From the NCBI RefSeq assembly GCF_009362735.1, contig NZ_WHNP01000020.1, positions 89,889 through 153,888 on the forward strand: a stretch of 64,000 nt of DNA, read 5' to 3'. Below the pieces are notes generated by a model. The model was not told where the DNA came from, searched no databases, and saw nothing but the letters and a program-made list of their open reading frames with translations. Below, piece by piece: positions 8,898 through 17,554 of the stretch. How positions within the stretch are numbered: position 1 is the stretch's first letter; every line of letters starts with the position of its first letter. This DNA comes from Paraburkholderia franconis. GTDB taxonomy: Bacteria; Pseudomonadota; Gammaproteobacteria; Burkholderiales; Burkholderiaceae. The position numbers were made by a program, and so were the translations under genes.

Positions 8898-9971
8898 TTA
8901 TCGCATCTCGAACCGGATGACCCCATCCGCGCCCTGCACGCGCTTCATTTCCCCCGCGAGCCACAACAGGTGCAAGTGCGCGAGCGCTTCGCCCATCGCA
9001 AACGTCATCTGATGGATATCGAGCTCGCGTTTGAACATGATGGGCACGATGTCCGCCGCGCTGCACGGCTTCTGCGCGCAAGCGGTGCGCACTTCCGCGA
9101 GGCGTGCCGCGTGATGGTCGCGCAGTTGAAGGATGCGCGTATGCAGCCCGCGAAACGGCTTGCCATGCGACGGCAGCACCAGCGTGTCGGCGGCCATCGT
9201 TTCGTAGCGGCCGAGTGATCCGAGATACAGCGCAAGCGGATTGCCTTCCGGCTCGATGTCGAACACCGACACGTTCGTCGAAATGCGCGGCAACACCATA
9301 TCGCCGGAAATCAGCACGCCGTCCGCTTCTGCGTGCAATGCGCAATGCTCCGGCGAATGACCGAAGCCCGTCACGACGCGCCATGTACGCCCGCCGATCG
9401 TCAGCGCATCGCCCTCGCGCATACGTCGGTATTGGCGCGGCACCGACGGCACCAGGTTCGAGTAGTAGCTCTTGCGATTGCGCAGCTTGTCCAGCGATGC
9501 TTCGTCCGTCAGGCCATGCCGCGCGAAATGCCGCGCCGCGCCCTCGCCGCCCGCGTTCGAGCCGTCGCCTGCCGCCATCACGCGGCCCAGCATGTATTCG
9601 CCGAGCGTGATCCACAGACGCACGTTCCAGCGCTTCTTGTCGCCGCCTTCGCACAGCCAGTCCGCGAGACCGAGGTGATCCGGATGACAGTGCGTGACGA
9701 TCACGCGCAGCACGGGAAGACCTTCGAGCATCGAATCGAACAGCGTCTCCCAGTTCGCGCGGATTTCGTCCGACGCGATGCCGCAATCGACGATCGTCCA
9801 GCCCTTCTGTCCGTCGATCTCGTCGCGCAGCAGCCAGAGATTGATGTGATCGAGTGCGAACGGCAGTGGCATGCGCAGCCAGTAGACACCGGGCGCGACT
9901 TCCTGCGTCGCGCCGGCGGCGGGCATCCGGTCGGCGAACGGGTATTCGAGTTGGTGTTCGAGAGCATTCAT
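8898..9971 (-). CDS. Metallo-beta-lactamase-fold hydrolase
   Basis: A 357-residue enzyme with the binuclear zinc site motif THCHPDHLGLADW (HxHxDH) at about residue 90, further histidines in GFGHSPEHCALH and a late VLPSHGKPF motif. The C-terminal third has the helical extension seen in glyoxalase II/lactamase-like hydrolases of the LACTB2 type. It probably hydrolyses a thioester, ester or lactone, but the substrate is not readable. The start at 9971 is preferred because GGAG lies about 10 bases upstream; a GTG/ATG at 10004 lacks one. It is divergent from the LiuR-like MerR gene and may be its target. Confidence 0.85.
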   Translation of the reverse strand: MNALEHQLEYPFADRMPAAGATQEVAPGVYWLRMPLPFALDHINLWLLRDEIDGQKGWTIVDCGIASDEIRANWETLFDSMLEGLPVLRVIVTHCHPDHLGLADWLCEGGDKKRWNVRLWITLGEYMLGRVMAAGDGSNAGGEGAARHFARHGLTDEASLDKLRNRKSYYSNLVPSVPRQYRRMREGDALTIGGRTWRVVTGFGHSPEHCALHAEADGVLISGDMVLPRISTNVSVFDIEPEGNPLALYLGSLGRYETMAADTLVLPSHGKPFRGLHTRILQLRDHHAARLAEVRTACAQKPCSAADIVPIMFKRELDIHQMTFAMGEALAHLHLLWLAGEMKRVQGADGVIRFEMR

Positions 9972-10057
9972 CGTGGGGGTGTCTCCGTCGGCGGCGCGAC
10001 GCATCGGTGAATCGCGAACCGTGTGCGACGTGCAGCGCGGGTTGCGCTTTGTTCAGG

Positions 10058-10088
10058 TTGACGATAACGTAAACGTCGATTCTAACGT
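10058..10088. promoter_or_regulatory. Candidate MerR (LiuR-like) operator/promoter
   Basis: The divergent spacer holds an imperfect palindrome GACGATAACGTAAACGTC (10060-10077; 14 of 18 positions symmetrical) starting inside a TTGACG hexamer (10058-10063) that could be a -35 box of the merR gene, with TAACGT-like sequence about 19 bases on. MerR regulators bind palindromes lying between long-spaced -35 and -10 boxes, so this is a reasonable autoregulatory site. It was read by eye only. Confidence 0.4.
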
Positions 10089-10164
10089 TCAATCCGGTTT
10101 TGTGCCCGGCCGCGCGAAAGCCAGATAGGCCGGACAGGCCGGACGATTCGATGAACACCCGACG

Positions 10165-10626
10165 ATGAACACGCAATACACGACGCAATACACGATCACC
10201 GAACTGGCCCGCGAATTCGACGTGACGCCGCGCGCGATCCGTTTCTACGAGGACCAGGGTTTACTCTCGCCGAGCCGCGAAGGATCGAGCGGACTGCGTC
10301 GCGTGTACTCGGGCCGCGACCGCACGCGGCTCAGGCTCACGCTGCGCGGCAAGCGGCTGGGCTTCACGCTGTCGGAAATCCGCGCGCTGCTGGATCTGTA
10401 CGATTCGCCGACAGACACTGTTCCCCAGTTGGAGGCGTTTCTCGCGACGGTGATCAGGCATCGCGAAGTGCTCGAACGCCAGCGCGAAGACCTGAACGCG
10501 ACGCTCGAAGACCTCGCGCAGTATGAAGCGCAGGCGCGCGTGCTGCTCGAAAGCGGCATGCGCGGCAGCGGCTATGACGAAGCGGAAAAACTCGCGCACG
10601 CAGACGCATCGAAAGAAAAAACCTGA
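10165..10626 (+). CDS. MerR-family transcriptional regulator, LiuR-like
   Basis: A 153-residue DNA-binding protein. The N-terminal winged helix reads YTITELAREFDVTPRAIRFYEDQGLLSP, followed by wing residues RVYSGRDRTRLRLTLRGKRLGFTLSEIRALLDLYD and a coiled-coil dimerisation helix (about residues 85-130). This is the pattern of LiuR, which controls branched-chain amino acid and acyl-CoA catabolism in proteobacteria; effector-binding cysteines of metal-sensing MerR proteins are absent. It is divergent from a metallo-hydrolase gene, and thiolase and acyl-CoA dehydrogenase genes lie 3-6 kb downstream. The specific targets are inference. Confidence 0.85.
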   Translation: MNTQYTTQYTITELAREFDVTPRAIRFYEDQGLLSPSREGSSGLRRVYSGRDRTRLRLTLRGKRLGFTLSEIRALLDLYDSPTDTVPQLEAFLATVIRHREVLERQREDLNATLEDLAQYEAQARVLLESGMRGSGYDEAEKLAHADASKEKT

Positions 10627-10777
10627 GCAGGAGATCGGACGACATACACGATAGTTGGCGCGGCTTTGCGTGAAGATGTGCCGAACGCCCTGCAACACGC
10701 TTCAAAAGACGATGCGTCGGCGCTGCGCCCGAAGGCCTGAAGCGGCCTGAAGGCGTCTCGCAAGCTCACCCGGGCGA

Positions 10778-10783
10778 TACAAT
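10778..10783 (+). promoter_or_regulatory. Possible -10 box of aceK
   Basis: TACAAT at 10778-10783 lies 40 bases before the aceK start, in a G+C-rich setting typical of Burkholderia promoters. No good -35 hexamer is visible at the right spacing, so this is weak. Confidence 0.3.
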
Positions 10784-10823
10784 CGCGGGTGTCTTCACGA
10801 CATTGAACGAATGCACGGTCGAC

Positions 10824-12647
10824 ATGAATCACTTTCCCAAACTGCTGTCGTCACAGATCGGCTTCGACGTCGCGGAGACGCTGCTCGAAGGCTTCGACCG
10901 GCATTACCACATCTTCCGTAAAGCCGCGATTCGCGCGAAAGACCTGTTCGAAGCCGGCGACTGGCATGGCCTGCAAAAGCTCGCGCGGGACCGCATCACG
11001 TCGTATGACGATCGCGTGCGCGAATGTATCGAAAAGCTCGAAGACGAATACGACGCGGAGAACATCGACGACGACGTGTGGCAGCAGATCAAGCTGCACT
11101 ACATCGGTCTCTTGACGACGCACCGCCAGCCCGAATGCGCGGAGACGTTCTTCAACTCGGTGTGCTGCCACATCCTGCACCGCTCGTACTTCAACAACGA
11201 TTTCATCTTCGTGCGGCCCGCGATCTCGACGGAGTACATCGAGAACGACGAGCCCGCCGCGAAGCCGACGTATCGCGCGTATTACCCCGGCAAGGACGGG
11301 CTCGCCGTCACGCTGGAGCGCATCGTCACGAACTTCCAGCTGAACCTGCCGTTCGAGAATCTCACTCGCGATGTCGAGTGCGTGATCCAGTCGTTCCGCG
11401 ACAACTTCGGCACCTTCAACAATGAAGCACCGAATTTCCAGATTCATGTGCTGTCGTCGCTGTTCTTCCGGAACAAGGCGGCGTACATCATCGGCCGTGT
11501 GATAAACGGTGACGCGATGGTGCCGTTCGCGCTGCCGATCCATCACGTGAAGCCGGGCCTGCTCGCAGTCGATGCGCTGCTCTGCCGGCGCGACCAGTTG
11601 CTGATCATCTTCAGCTTTTCGCATTCGTACTTCCTCGTCGATATGGAAGTGCCGTCCGCGTATATCGAGTTTCTCGGCAGCATTCTGCAAGGCAAGCCGA
11701 GGGCGGAAATCTATACGTCGGTGGGTTTGCAGAAGCAGGGCAAGAATCTCTTCTATCGCGATCTGCTGCGGCATCTGAAGCACTCGAGCGATCTGTTCAT
11801 CGTCGCGCCCGGCATCAAGGGCATGGTGATGCTCGTGTTCACGCTGCCGTCGTTCCCGTATGTGTTCAAGCTGATCAAGGACTCGTTTCCGCCGCCCAAG
11901 GACACGACGCGCGAAAAGGTGCAGAACAAGTATCAGTTGGTGAAGCGTCACGATCGGTTGGGACGCATGGCCGATACGCTCGAATATTCGAGCGTCGCGT
12001 TGCCGCTGTCGCGCCTCGATGACGCGCTCATTCGCGAGCTGGAAAAGGAAGCGCCATCGATGCTCGAATACGAAGGCGATAATCTCGTGATCAAGCATCT
12101 GTATATCGAGCGCCGCATGGTGCCGCTTAATATCTTCCTGCAACACGGCACCGACGCCGACATCGATCACGGCATCAAGGAATACGGCGACGCGGTAAAG
12201 GAACTGATGCAGGCAAACATCTTCCCCGGCGACATGCTGTACAAGAACTTCGGCGTGACGCGTCATGGACGCGTCGTGTTCTACGACTACGACGAAATCG
12301 AGTACCTGACCGACTGCAACGTGCGCGCCGTGCCGCCGCCGCGCAATGAGGAAGACGAGATGTCGGGCGAGCCGTGGTACACGGTCGGACAGCACGACAT
12401 TTTCCCGGAAACGTACGGCACGTTTCTGCTCGGCGATCCGCGCGTGCGCGAATCGTTCATGAAGCATCACGCGGATTTCTTCGATCCGTCGCTGTGGCAA
12501 AAGAACAAGGACTCGATTCTCAAGGGCGAATTGCCCGACTTCTATCCCTATGACCGCAGCCTGCGCTTTTCCGTCCGCTATCCGGAACGGTTCGCTGCGG
12601 ATCGCGCAGCCGATACGGATCTGGCGCCCGCCGTGCGCGTCGCGTGA
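10824..12647 (+). CDS. aceK: Isocitrate dehydrogenase kinase/phosphatase
   Basis: A 607-residue bifunctional enzyme that phosphorylates isocitrate dehydrogenase to divert isocitrate to the glyoxylate shunt and also removes the phosphate. The regulatory domain (about 1-310) begins MNHFPKLLSSQIGFDVAETLLEGFDRHY, followed by the kinase-like domain containing the ATP-binding VAPGIKGMVMLVFTLPSFPYVFK segment, a basic KYQLVKRHDRLGRMADTLEYS loop and the metal-binding VVFYDYDEIEYL motif. The full family length is present. Starting at 10824 rather than at an upstream TTG (10803) matches the family N-terminus. Isocitrate lyase and malate synthase are not in the window, so aceK stands apart from aceBA. 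Confidence 0.97.
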   Translation: MNHFPKLLSSQIGFDVAETLLEGFDRHYHIFRKAAIRAKDLFEAGDWHGLQKLARDRITSYDDRVRECIEKLEDEYDAENIDDDVWQQIKLHYIGLLTTHRQPECAETFFNSVCCHILHRSYFNNDFIFVRPAISTEYIENDEPAAKPTYRAYYPGKDGLAVTLERIVTNFQLNLPFENLTRDVECVIQSFRDNFGTFNNEAPNFQIHVLSSLFFRNKAAYIIGRVINGDAMVPFALPIHHVKPGLLAVDALLCRRDQLLIIFSFSHSYFLVDMEVPSAYIEFLGSILQGKPRAEIYTSVGLQKQGKNLFYRDLLRHLKHSSDLFIVAPGIKGMVMLVFTLPSFPYVFKLIKDSFPPPKDTTREKVQNKYQLVKRHDRLGRMADTLEYSSVALPLSRLDDALIRELEKEAPSMLEYEGDNLVIKHLYIERRMVPLNIFLQHGTDADIDHGIKEYGDAVKELMQANIFPGDMLYKNFGVTRHGRVVFYDYDEIEYLTDCNVRAVPPPRNEEDEMSGEPWYTVGQHDIFPETYGTFLLGDPRVRESFMKHHADFFDPSLWQKNKDSILKGELPDFYPYDRSLRFSVRYPERFAADRAADTDLAPAVRVA

Positions 12648-12705
12648 ACGCGCGCAGCGTCCACCATTGGATAAACAGACACACGCTATTTACGTCGAAA
12701 CGATC

Positions 12706-13482
12706 ATGAACCCGAACGCCTCTTCCGCCCCTCATCCTCTCGCGCATCTGTTCAGGAATAACGATGCGTGGGTCGCGCACAAGCTCGAAGAAGACCCTGA
12801 ATTCTTCTCGCGGCTCGCGCATCAGCAGGCGCCCGAATATCTGTGGATCGGCTGCGCGGATTCGCGCGTGCCCGCCAACGAAATCATCGGCTTGCCGCCG
12901 GGCGAAGTGTTCGTCCACCGCAACATCGCGAACGTCGTCGTGCATACGGACCTGAACTGTCTGTCGGTGATCCAGTTCGCCGTCGATCTGCTGAAGGTCA
13001 AGCACATCATGGTCGTCGGCCACTACGGCTGCTCGGGCGTCGGCGCGGCGCTGCTCGGACGGCGCGTCGGTCTCGCCGACAACTGGCTGCATCACGTGCA
13101 GGACGTGCGCACGAAGCACGCAGCGCTGCTCGAGGAATGGCCGATGGGCGAAGCGCGGCATCGGCGTCTCGTCGAACTGAACACGATCGAGCAAGTGGTC
13201 AACGTGTGCCGCACGACGATCGTCAACGACGCCTGGGCGCGCGGCCAGGACCTCACCGTTCATGGCTTGGTGTACGGCGTGCATGACGGGCGCGTGCGCG
13301 ATCTCGGCATGACGGTGAAAGATCCGGCAGCGCTCGAAGGAATCTATACGAATTGCGTCGCGGCCGTATCGGCGAGCCGCGCGCACACAGCAGACAACGA
13401 CATGGTCGCCGCCGATGCCGCAAAGCTCGGCGGTGTGGCCGCTGTCGTCCATGGAGTCATCAAGGAGCTGAAACATGAGTGA
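12706..13482 (+). CDS. can: Beta-class carbonic anhydrase
   Basis: A 258-residue zinc enzyme interconverting CO2 and bicarbonate in the cytosol. Zinc ligands are Cys50, Asp52 (with Arg54) in GCADSRVP, and His106 and Cys109 in VVGHYGCSG, the beta-class signature. The start ATG 12706 (MNPNASSAPHPLAHLF) excludes 52 in-frame codons that overlap the aceK end. The stop overlaps the next gene by 8 bases, so translation of the thiolase is probably coupled. Pairing a carbonic anhydrase with acyl-CoA genes suggests supplying bicarbonate for a carboxylase, but no carboxylase is adjacent. Confidence 0.95.
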   Translation: MNPNASSAPHPLAHLFRNNDAWVAHKLEEDPEFFSRLAHQQAPEYLWIGCADSRVPANEIIGLPPGEVFVHRNIANVVVHTDLNCLSVIQFAVDLLKVKHIMVVGHYGCSGVGAALLGRRVGLADNWLHHVQDVRTKHAALLEEWPMGEARHRRLVELNTIEQVVNVCRTTIVNDAWARGQDLTVHGLVYGVHDGRVRDLGMTVKDPAALEGIYTNCVAAVSASRAHTADNDMVAADAAKLGGVAAVVHGVIKELKHE

Positions 13483-14668
13483 GACAAACCACGATCCGAT
13501 CGTCATCGTTTCCGTCGCGCGCACGCCGATGGCGGCGTTCCAGGGCGATTTCGCATCGCTGACGGCGCCGCAGCTCGGCGCAGTCGCGATCAAGGCGGCC
13601 GTCGAACGCGCGGGCCTCAAGCCCGAGCAGATCGACGAAGCCGTGATGGGCTGCGTGCTGCCCGCGGGCCAGGGCCAGGCGCCCGCGCGTCAGGCTGCGC
13701 TCGGCGCGGGCCTGCCGCTGTCGACGTGCTCGACGACTGTCAACAAGATGTGCGGCTCCGGCATGCGCGCCGCGATGTTCGCGCACGACATGCTGACGGC
13801 CGGTTCCGTCGACGTGATCGTCGCGGGCGGCATGGAGAGCATGACGAACGCGCCGTATCTGCTGCCGAAGGCGCGCAGCGGAATGCGCATGGGGCATGGC
13901 CAGGTGCTCGATCACATGTGTCTCGACGGCCTCGAAGACGCCTATGACAAAGGCCGTCTGATGGGCACGTTCGCGGAGGAATGCGCAGCGTCGTTCGACT
14001 TCACGCGCGAAGCGCAGGACAAGTTCGCCATCGAATCGCTGAAGCGCGCGAAACGCGCGAACGAAGACGGTTCGTTCGCGTGGGAAATCGCGCCCGTCAC
14101 CGTCGAAGGCAAGAAAGGCAGCGTGACCGTCGAGCGCGACGAGCAGCCGTTCAAGGCGAACCTCGACAAGATTTCGACGCTCAAGCCCGCGTTCAGCAAG
14201 ACGGGCACGGTGACGGCCGCGAACTCGTCGTCGATCAGCGACGGCGCAGCGGCGCTCGTGATGATGCGCGAATCGACGGCGAAAAAGCTTGGCGTGACGC
14301 CGCTCGCGCGCGTCGTCGGCCACTCGACGTTCGCACAGGAGCCGGCGAAGTTCACGACGGCGCCCGTCGGCGCGATCCGCAAACTGTTCGACAAGAACGG
14401 CTGGAAGGCGGCGGACGTCGATCTGTACGAGATCAACGAGGCGTTCGCCGTCGTCACGATGGCCGCGATGAAAGAGCACGGCCTGCCGCACGACAAGGTG
14501 AACGTGAACGGCGGCGCCTGTGCGCTCGGCCACCCGATCGGCGCATCGGGCGCGCGCATTCTCGTCACGCTGATCGGCGCGCTGAAGAAGCGCGGGCTGA
14601 AGCGCGGCGTCGCGAGCCTGTGCATCGGTGGCGGCGAAGCGACGGCGATGGGCATCGAGCTCGTCTAA
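13475..14668 (+). CDS. Acetyl-CoA acetyltransferase (thiolase)
   Basis: A 397-residue thiolase of the biosynthetic/degradative AtoB-PhaA-BktB group. The acylated nucleophile is Cys93 in NKMCGSGM, the histidine is in GGACALGHPIGASGAR, and the second cysteine (Cys383) is in SLCIGGGEATAMGIELV. NEAFAV is also present. It condenses or cleaves acetoacetyl-CoA; whether it accepts longer chains cannot be told. It overlaps the carbonic anhydrase gene by 8 bases and is followed after 50 bases by an SDR and then by an acyl-CoA dehydrogenase, a fatty or branched acyl-CoA degradation set possibly controlled by the LiuR-like regulator. Confidence 0.95.
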   Translation: MSETNHDPIVIVSVARTPMAAFQGDFASLTAPQLGAVAIKAAVERAGLKPEQIDEAVMGCVLPAGQGQAPARQAALGAGLPLSTCSTTVNKMCGSGMRAAMFAHDMLTAGSVDVIVAGGMESMTNAPYLLPKARSGMRMGHGQVLDHMCLDGLEDAYDKGRLMGTFAEECAASFDFTREAQDKFAIESLKRAKRANEDGSFAWEIAPVTVEGKKGSVTVERDEQPFKANLDKISTLKPAFSKTGTVTAANSSSISDGAAALVMMRESTAKKLGVTPLARVVGHSTFAQEPAKFTTAPVGAIRKLFDKNGWKAADVDLYEINEAFAVVTMAAMKEHGLPHDKVNVNGGACALGHPIGASGARILVTLIGALKKRGLKRGVASLCIGGGEATAMGIELV

Positions 14669-14718
14669 CCCTTGTTCCAACGACAGCGCGCGGCAATCCG
14701 CGCGCAAGAGGACACGTC

Positions 14719-15396
14719 ATGAAGACCGTGTTGATCGTAGGCGCGTCGCGCGGCATCGGCCGCGAGTTCGTGAAGCAATACCGGCACGACGGCTGGCGCG
14801 TGCTCGCCACCGCGCGCGACGACGTATCGCTCGGCGAACTCGTCGCGCTCGGCGCCGAAGCGTTTTCGCTCGACGTCGCCGATCCCGAGGAAATCGCCGC
14901 GCTCGGCTGGAAGCTTGATGGCGAACGGCTCGATACCGCCGTGATCGTGTCGGGCGTGTATGGGCCGCATACGGAAGGCGTCGAGACGGTCAGCGCGGAA
15001 GACTTCAACTTCGTAATGGCGACCAACGTGCGCGGGCCGATGCAGCTGATCCCCGTTCTGCTCCCGCTCGTCGAGGACGCGCGCGGCGTGCTCGCCGTGC
15101 TGTCGAGCCGCATGGGCAGCATCAACGAGACGACGGGCACGACGGGCTGGCTGTATCGCGCGAGCAAGGCGGCGCTGAACGACGTGCTGAAGGTGACGTC
15201 CGTGCAGACGCGCACGGCCACGTGCGTCTCGCTGCACCCTGGCTGGGTGCGCACGGACATGGGCGGCGCCAGTGCCGCCGTCGATCCGGCGCACAGCGTG
15301 AAAGGCATGCGCGAAGTGCTCGCGCAGGCGGCAAGCACGCCGCATCTCTTTCATGGCCGCTTCTTCCAGTACGACGGCACCGCGCTCGAATGGTGA
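14719..15396 (+). CDS. Short-chain dehydrogenase/reductase
   Basis: A 225-residue SDR with the GASRGIGREF cofactor motif (residues 8-17), the VSGVYGP segment in the usual NAG position, and the catalytic YRASK (GWLYRASKAAL). The start ATG 14719 has an AGAGGAC site nearby; a longer frame upstream overlaps the thiolase and is not coding. Its neighbours suggest a role with hydroxyacyl or ketoacyl substrates, although its sequence resembles C-factor-like SDRs of broad function. It lies 50 bases after the thiolase and 28 before the acyl-CoA dehydrogenase. Confidence 0.85.
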   Translation: MKTVLIVGASRGIGREFVKQYRHDGWRVLATARDDVSLGELVALGAEAFSLDVADPEEIAALGWKLDGERLDTAVIVSGVYGPHTEGVETVSAEDFNFVMATNVRGPMQLIPVLLPLVEDARGVLAVLSSRMGSINETTGTTGWLYRASKAALNDVLKVTSVQTRTATCVSLHPGWVRTDMGGASAAVDPAHSVKGMREVLAQAASTPHLFHGRFFQYDGTALEW

Positions 15397-15424
15397 GCGT
15401 CACACTAACCGGGGAGACATCCGC

Positions 15425-16555
15425 ATGCTGCTCGATCAGGACCATCTGATGATCCGCGACGCGGTTCGCACCTTCGTGCGCGAAGCCGTGACGCCAAACG
15501 CCGCGCAATGGGATCGCGACCGCACGTTTCCCGCCGACGTGCATCGTCAGCTTGCAGAACTCGGCGCGTATGGCGTGCTCGTGCCCGAAGAATACGGCGG
15601 CGCCGGGCTCGACGCGCTCGCGCTCGCTGTGATACTGGAAGAAATCGGGGCAGGCGACGGCGGCACGTCGACGGCGATCTCCGTCAACAACTGCCCCGTG
15701 TGCAGCATTCTGCTGACATATGGCAACGAGGCGCAGAAGCGCGACTGGCTCACGCCGCTTGCGCGCGGCGAGATGCTCGGCGCGTTCTGCCTCACCGAGC
15801 CGCAAGCGGGCTCGGATGCGTCCGCGTTGCGCACCACGGCCACGCGCGATGGCGACTTCTACGTGCTCAACGGCGTCAAGCAGTTCATCACGAGCGGCAA
15901 GAACGGCAACGTCGCGATCGTGATGGCCGTCACCGACAAGAGCGCCGGCAAGCGCGGCATCAGCGCGTTCATCGTGCCGACGGATACGCCGGGCTATGTC
16001 GTCGCGCGCCTCGAAGACAAGCTCGGCCAGCATTCGTCGGACACCGCGCAGATCGTCTTCGACAACTGCCGCGTGCCCGCCGCGAATCTGATCGGCGCGG
16101 AGGGCGAAGGGTATCGGATCGCGCTGTCGGGCCTGGAGGGCGGGCGCATCGGCATCGCCGCGCAGAGCGTCGGCATGGCACGCGCGGCGCTCGAAGCAGC
16201 ACTCGCGTACGCAAAGGAGCGCGAGAGCTTCGGCCAGCCGCTGTTCGCGCATCAGGCCGTGCAGTTCCGTCTCGCCGACATGGCGACGCAGCTCGAAGCG
16301 GCGCGCCAGTTGATCTGGCACGCGGCATCGCTGAAAGATGCTGGCCAGCCCTGTCTCACGGAAGCGGCAATGGCGAAGCTGTTCGCGTCGGAAGCGGCGG
16401 AGCGGATTTGTTCGGCTGCGTTGCAGATTCACGGCGGCTACGGCTATCTGAGCGATTTTCCCGTCGAGCGCATTTATCGCGACGTGCGCGTGTGCCAGAT
16501 CTATGAAGGCACGAGCGACATCCAAAAAATCCTGATCGCGCGCGGACTGAACTGA
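15425..16555 (+). CDS. Acyl-CoA dehydrogenase
   Basis: A 376-residue FAD enzyme that makes trans-2-enoyl-CoA from acyl-CoA and passes electrons to ETF. Family landmarks are GAFCLTEPQAGSDASALRT (FAD/substrate loop, about residues 119-137), the helical C-terminal domain with RESFGQPLFAHQAVQFRLADM, and the catalytic base Glu361 in YEGTSDIQ. The length and base position fit the short/branched-chain branch. A GGGGAGA ribosome site lies 6-8 bases before ATG 15425. It forms one transcription unit with the thiolase and SDR and with the YchJ-like gene 13 bases downstream. Confidence 0.95.
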   Translation: MLLDQDHLMIRDAVRTFVREAVTPNAAQWDRDRTFPADVHRQLAELGAYGVLVPEEYGGAGLDALALAVILEEIGAGDGGTSTAISVNNCPVCSILLTYGNEAQKRDWLTPLARGEMLGAFCLTEPQAGSDASALRTTATRDGDFYVLNGVKQFITSGKNGNVAIVMAVTDKSAGKRGISAFIVPTDTPGYVVARLEDKLGQHSSDTAQIVFDNCRVPAANLIGAEGEGYRIALSGLEGGRIGIAAQSVGMARAALEAALAYAKERESFGQPLFAHQAVQFRLADMATQLEAARQLIWHAASLKDAGQPCLTEAAMAKLFASEAAERICSAALQIHGGYGYLSDFPVERIYRDVRVCQIYEGTSDIQKILIARGLN

Positions 16556-16568
16556 ACACCGCTCTTTT

Positions 16569-17015
16569 ATGACTGCATCAGCGAAGCAACGCCCTGTCGA
16601 TTGCCCTTGCGGCGGCGCCGCGCCGGATCGACGCGACACCGGCAAGCCGCCGCGTTTCGCCGACTGCTGCGGCCGCTACATCGACGGCGGCGCCGCTGCT
16701 CCGACCGCGCTCGAACTGATGCGTTCGCGCTATAGCGCCTACGTGCTCGGCGAGTCCCAATACTTGCGGGACACGTGGGCGGCACAAACCTGCCCCGCCG
16801 ATCTCGACGTCGACGCCGATGCGCCCGATGCACCGCGCTGGCTCGGTCTGCAGATCAGGCGCTACACATCACTCGACGATACGCACGCCGAAGTAGAGTT
16901 CGTTGCGCGCTACAAGGTAAGCGGACGGGCGCATCGGCTACATGAATCGAGCCGTTTCATCAGAGGTGAAGATGGGCGCTGGCGTTATGTCGACGGCGAT
17001 GTGAGCGATCGCTGA
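16569..17015 (+). CDS. YchJ family (UPF0225) SEC-C-type protein
   Basis: A 148-residue protein with two cysteine clusters, CPCGG (residues 12-16) and ADCCGRYIDGG (residues 32-42), matching the zinc-binding SEC-C-like end seen in YchJ, followed by the NTF2-like stretch LMRSRYSAYVLGESQYLRDTW and EFVARYKVSGRAHRLHESSRFIR. The biochemical role of YchJ proteins is not settled; a zinc-dependent accessory function is inferred. It directly follows the acyl-CoA dehydrogenase, probably in the same transcript, without an evident functional link. Confidence 0.85.
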   Translation: MTASAKQRPVDCPCGGAAPDRRDTGKPPRFADCCGRYIDGGAAAPTALELMRSRYSAYVLGESQYLRDTWAAQTCPADLDVDADAPDAPRWLGLQIRRYTSLDDTHAEVEFVARYKVSGRAHRLHESSRFIRGEDGRWRYVDGDVSDR

Positions 17016-17554
17016 CACCCAGGCTTCGATAGCCGCGCGATAGCGTCCGCAGCAAGTGTTCACATCACTCAAAAAGGGGCGGATTCCACAACAAAATCAA
17101 GGTGTTGGATCGACACCACGTCCCTCAAAAACGCTTTCTCTCCGAATCGGCCGGCGGCCCGCGCAGAGCCGTTGCGCGCACATCGGAAACACTCCCAATT
17201 AGTTCCGCAAGGGGTTTGTACTGAATTGCACAAATATAAATTGTCGTGCCAGTATGAGTCTCATAGATGTTGCAGCGCTCCGTAGCGAGGTGGCGGACCA
17301 CCGCTCCCGCAGGATGTCCAGATGCACCGCCGGCCGATCCTTCGGTATGGCAAGCGATCAGGGACATCGCGAGGCGCTCACACGACGCGTGGGGTCGCGT
17401 CTACCGGCTTCGGTTCATCCAAATGCTGTCTGGTCAGTCTGTCTGCGCGAGGAACGCAGCTTGCGTGGCTTTTTTGGCCTTTATTTGGCGTGTAATCGTA
17501 GTGCAATCAGCCCGTAAGGGAAGTTTCAGGCGTTTTTGAAAGTAGGTGTTGCGG
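17016..17554. other. Gene-free spacer before the secreted hydrolase
   Basis: About 540 bases. Two short plus frames (around 17254-17539) lack ribosome sites and family likeness. A local A/T-rich patch (17216-17245, including TATAAA at 17235) may be part of a promoter but has no well-spaced -35 box. Nothing else recognisable was seen. Confidence 0.4.

Noticed and set aside
17254..17539. Two short plus-strand frames before the secreted hydrolase
   Set aside because: They overlap each other in different frames and lack ribosome sites.
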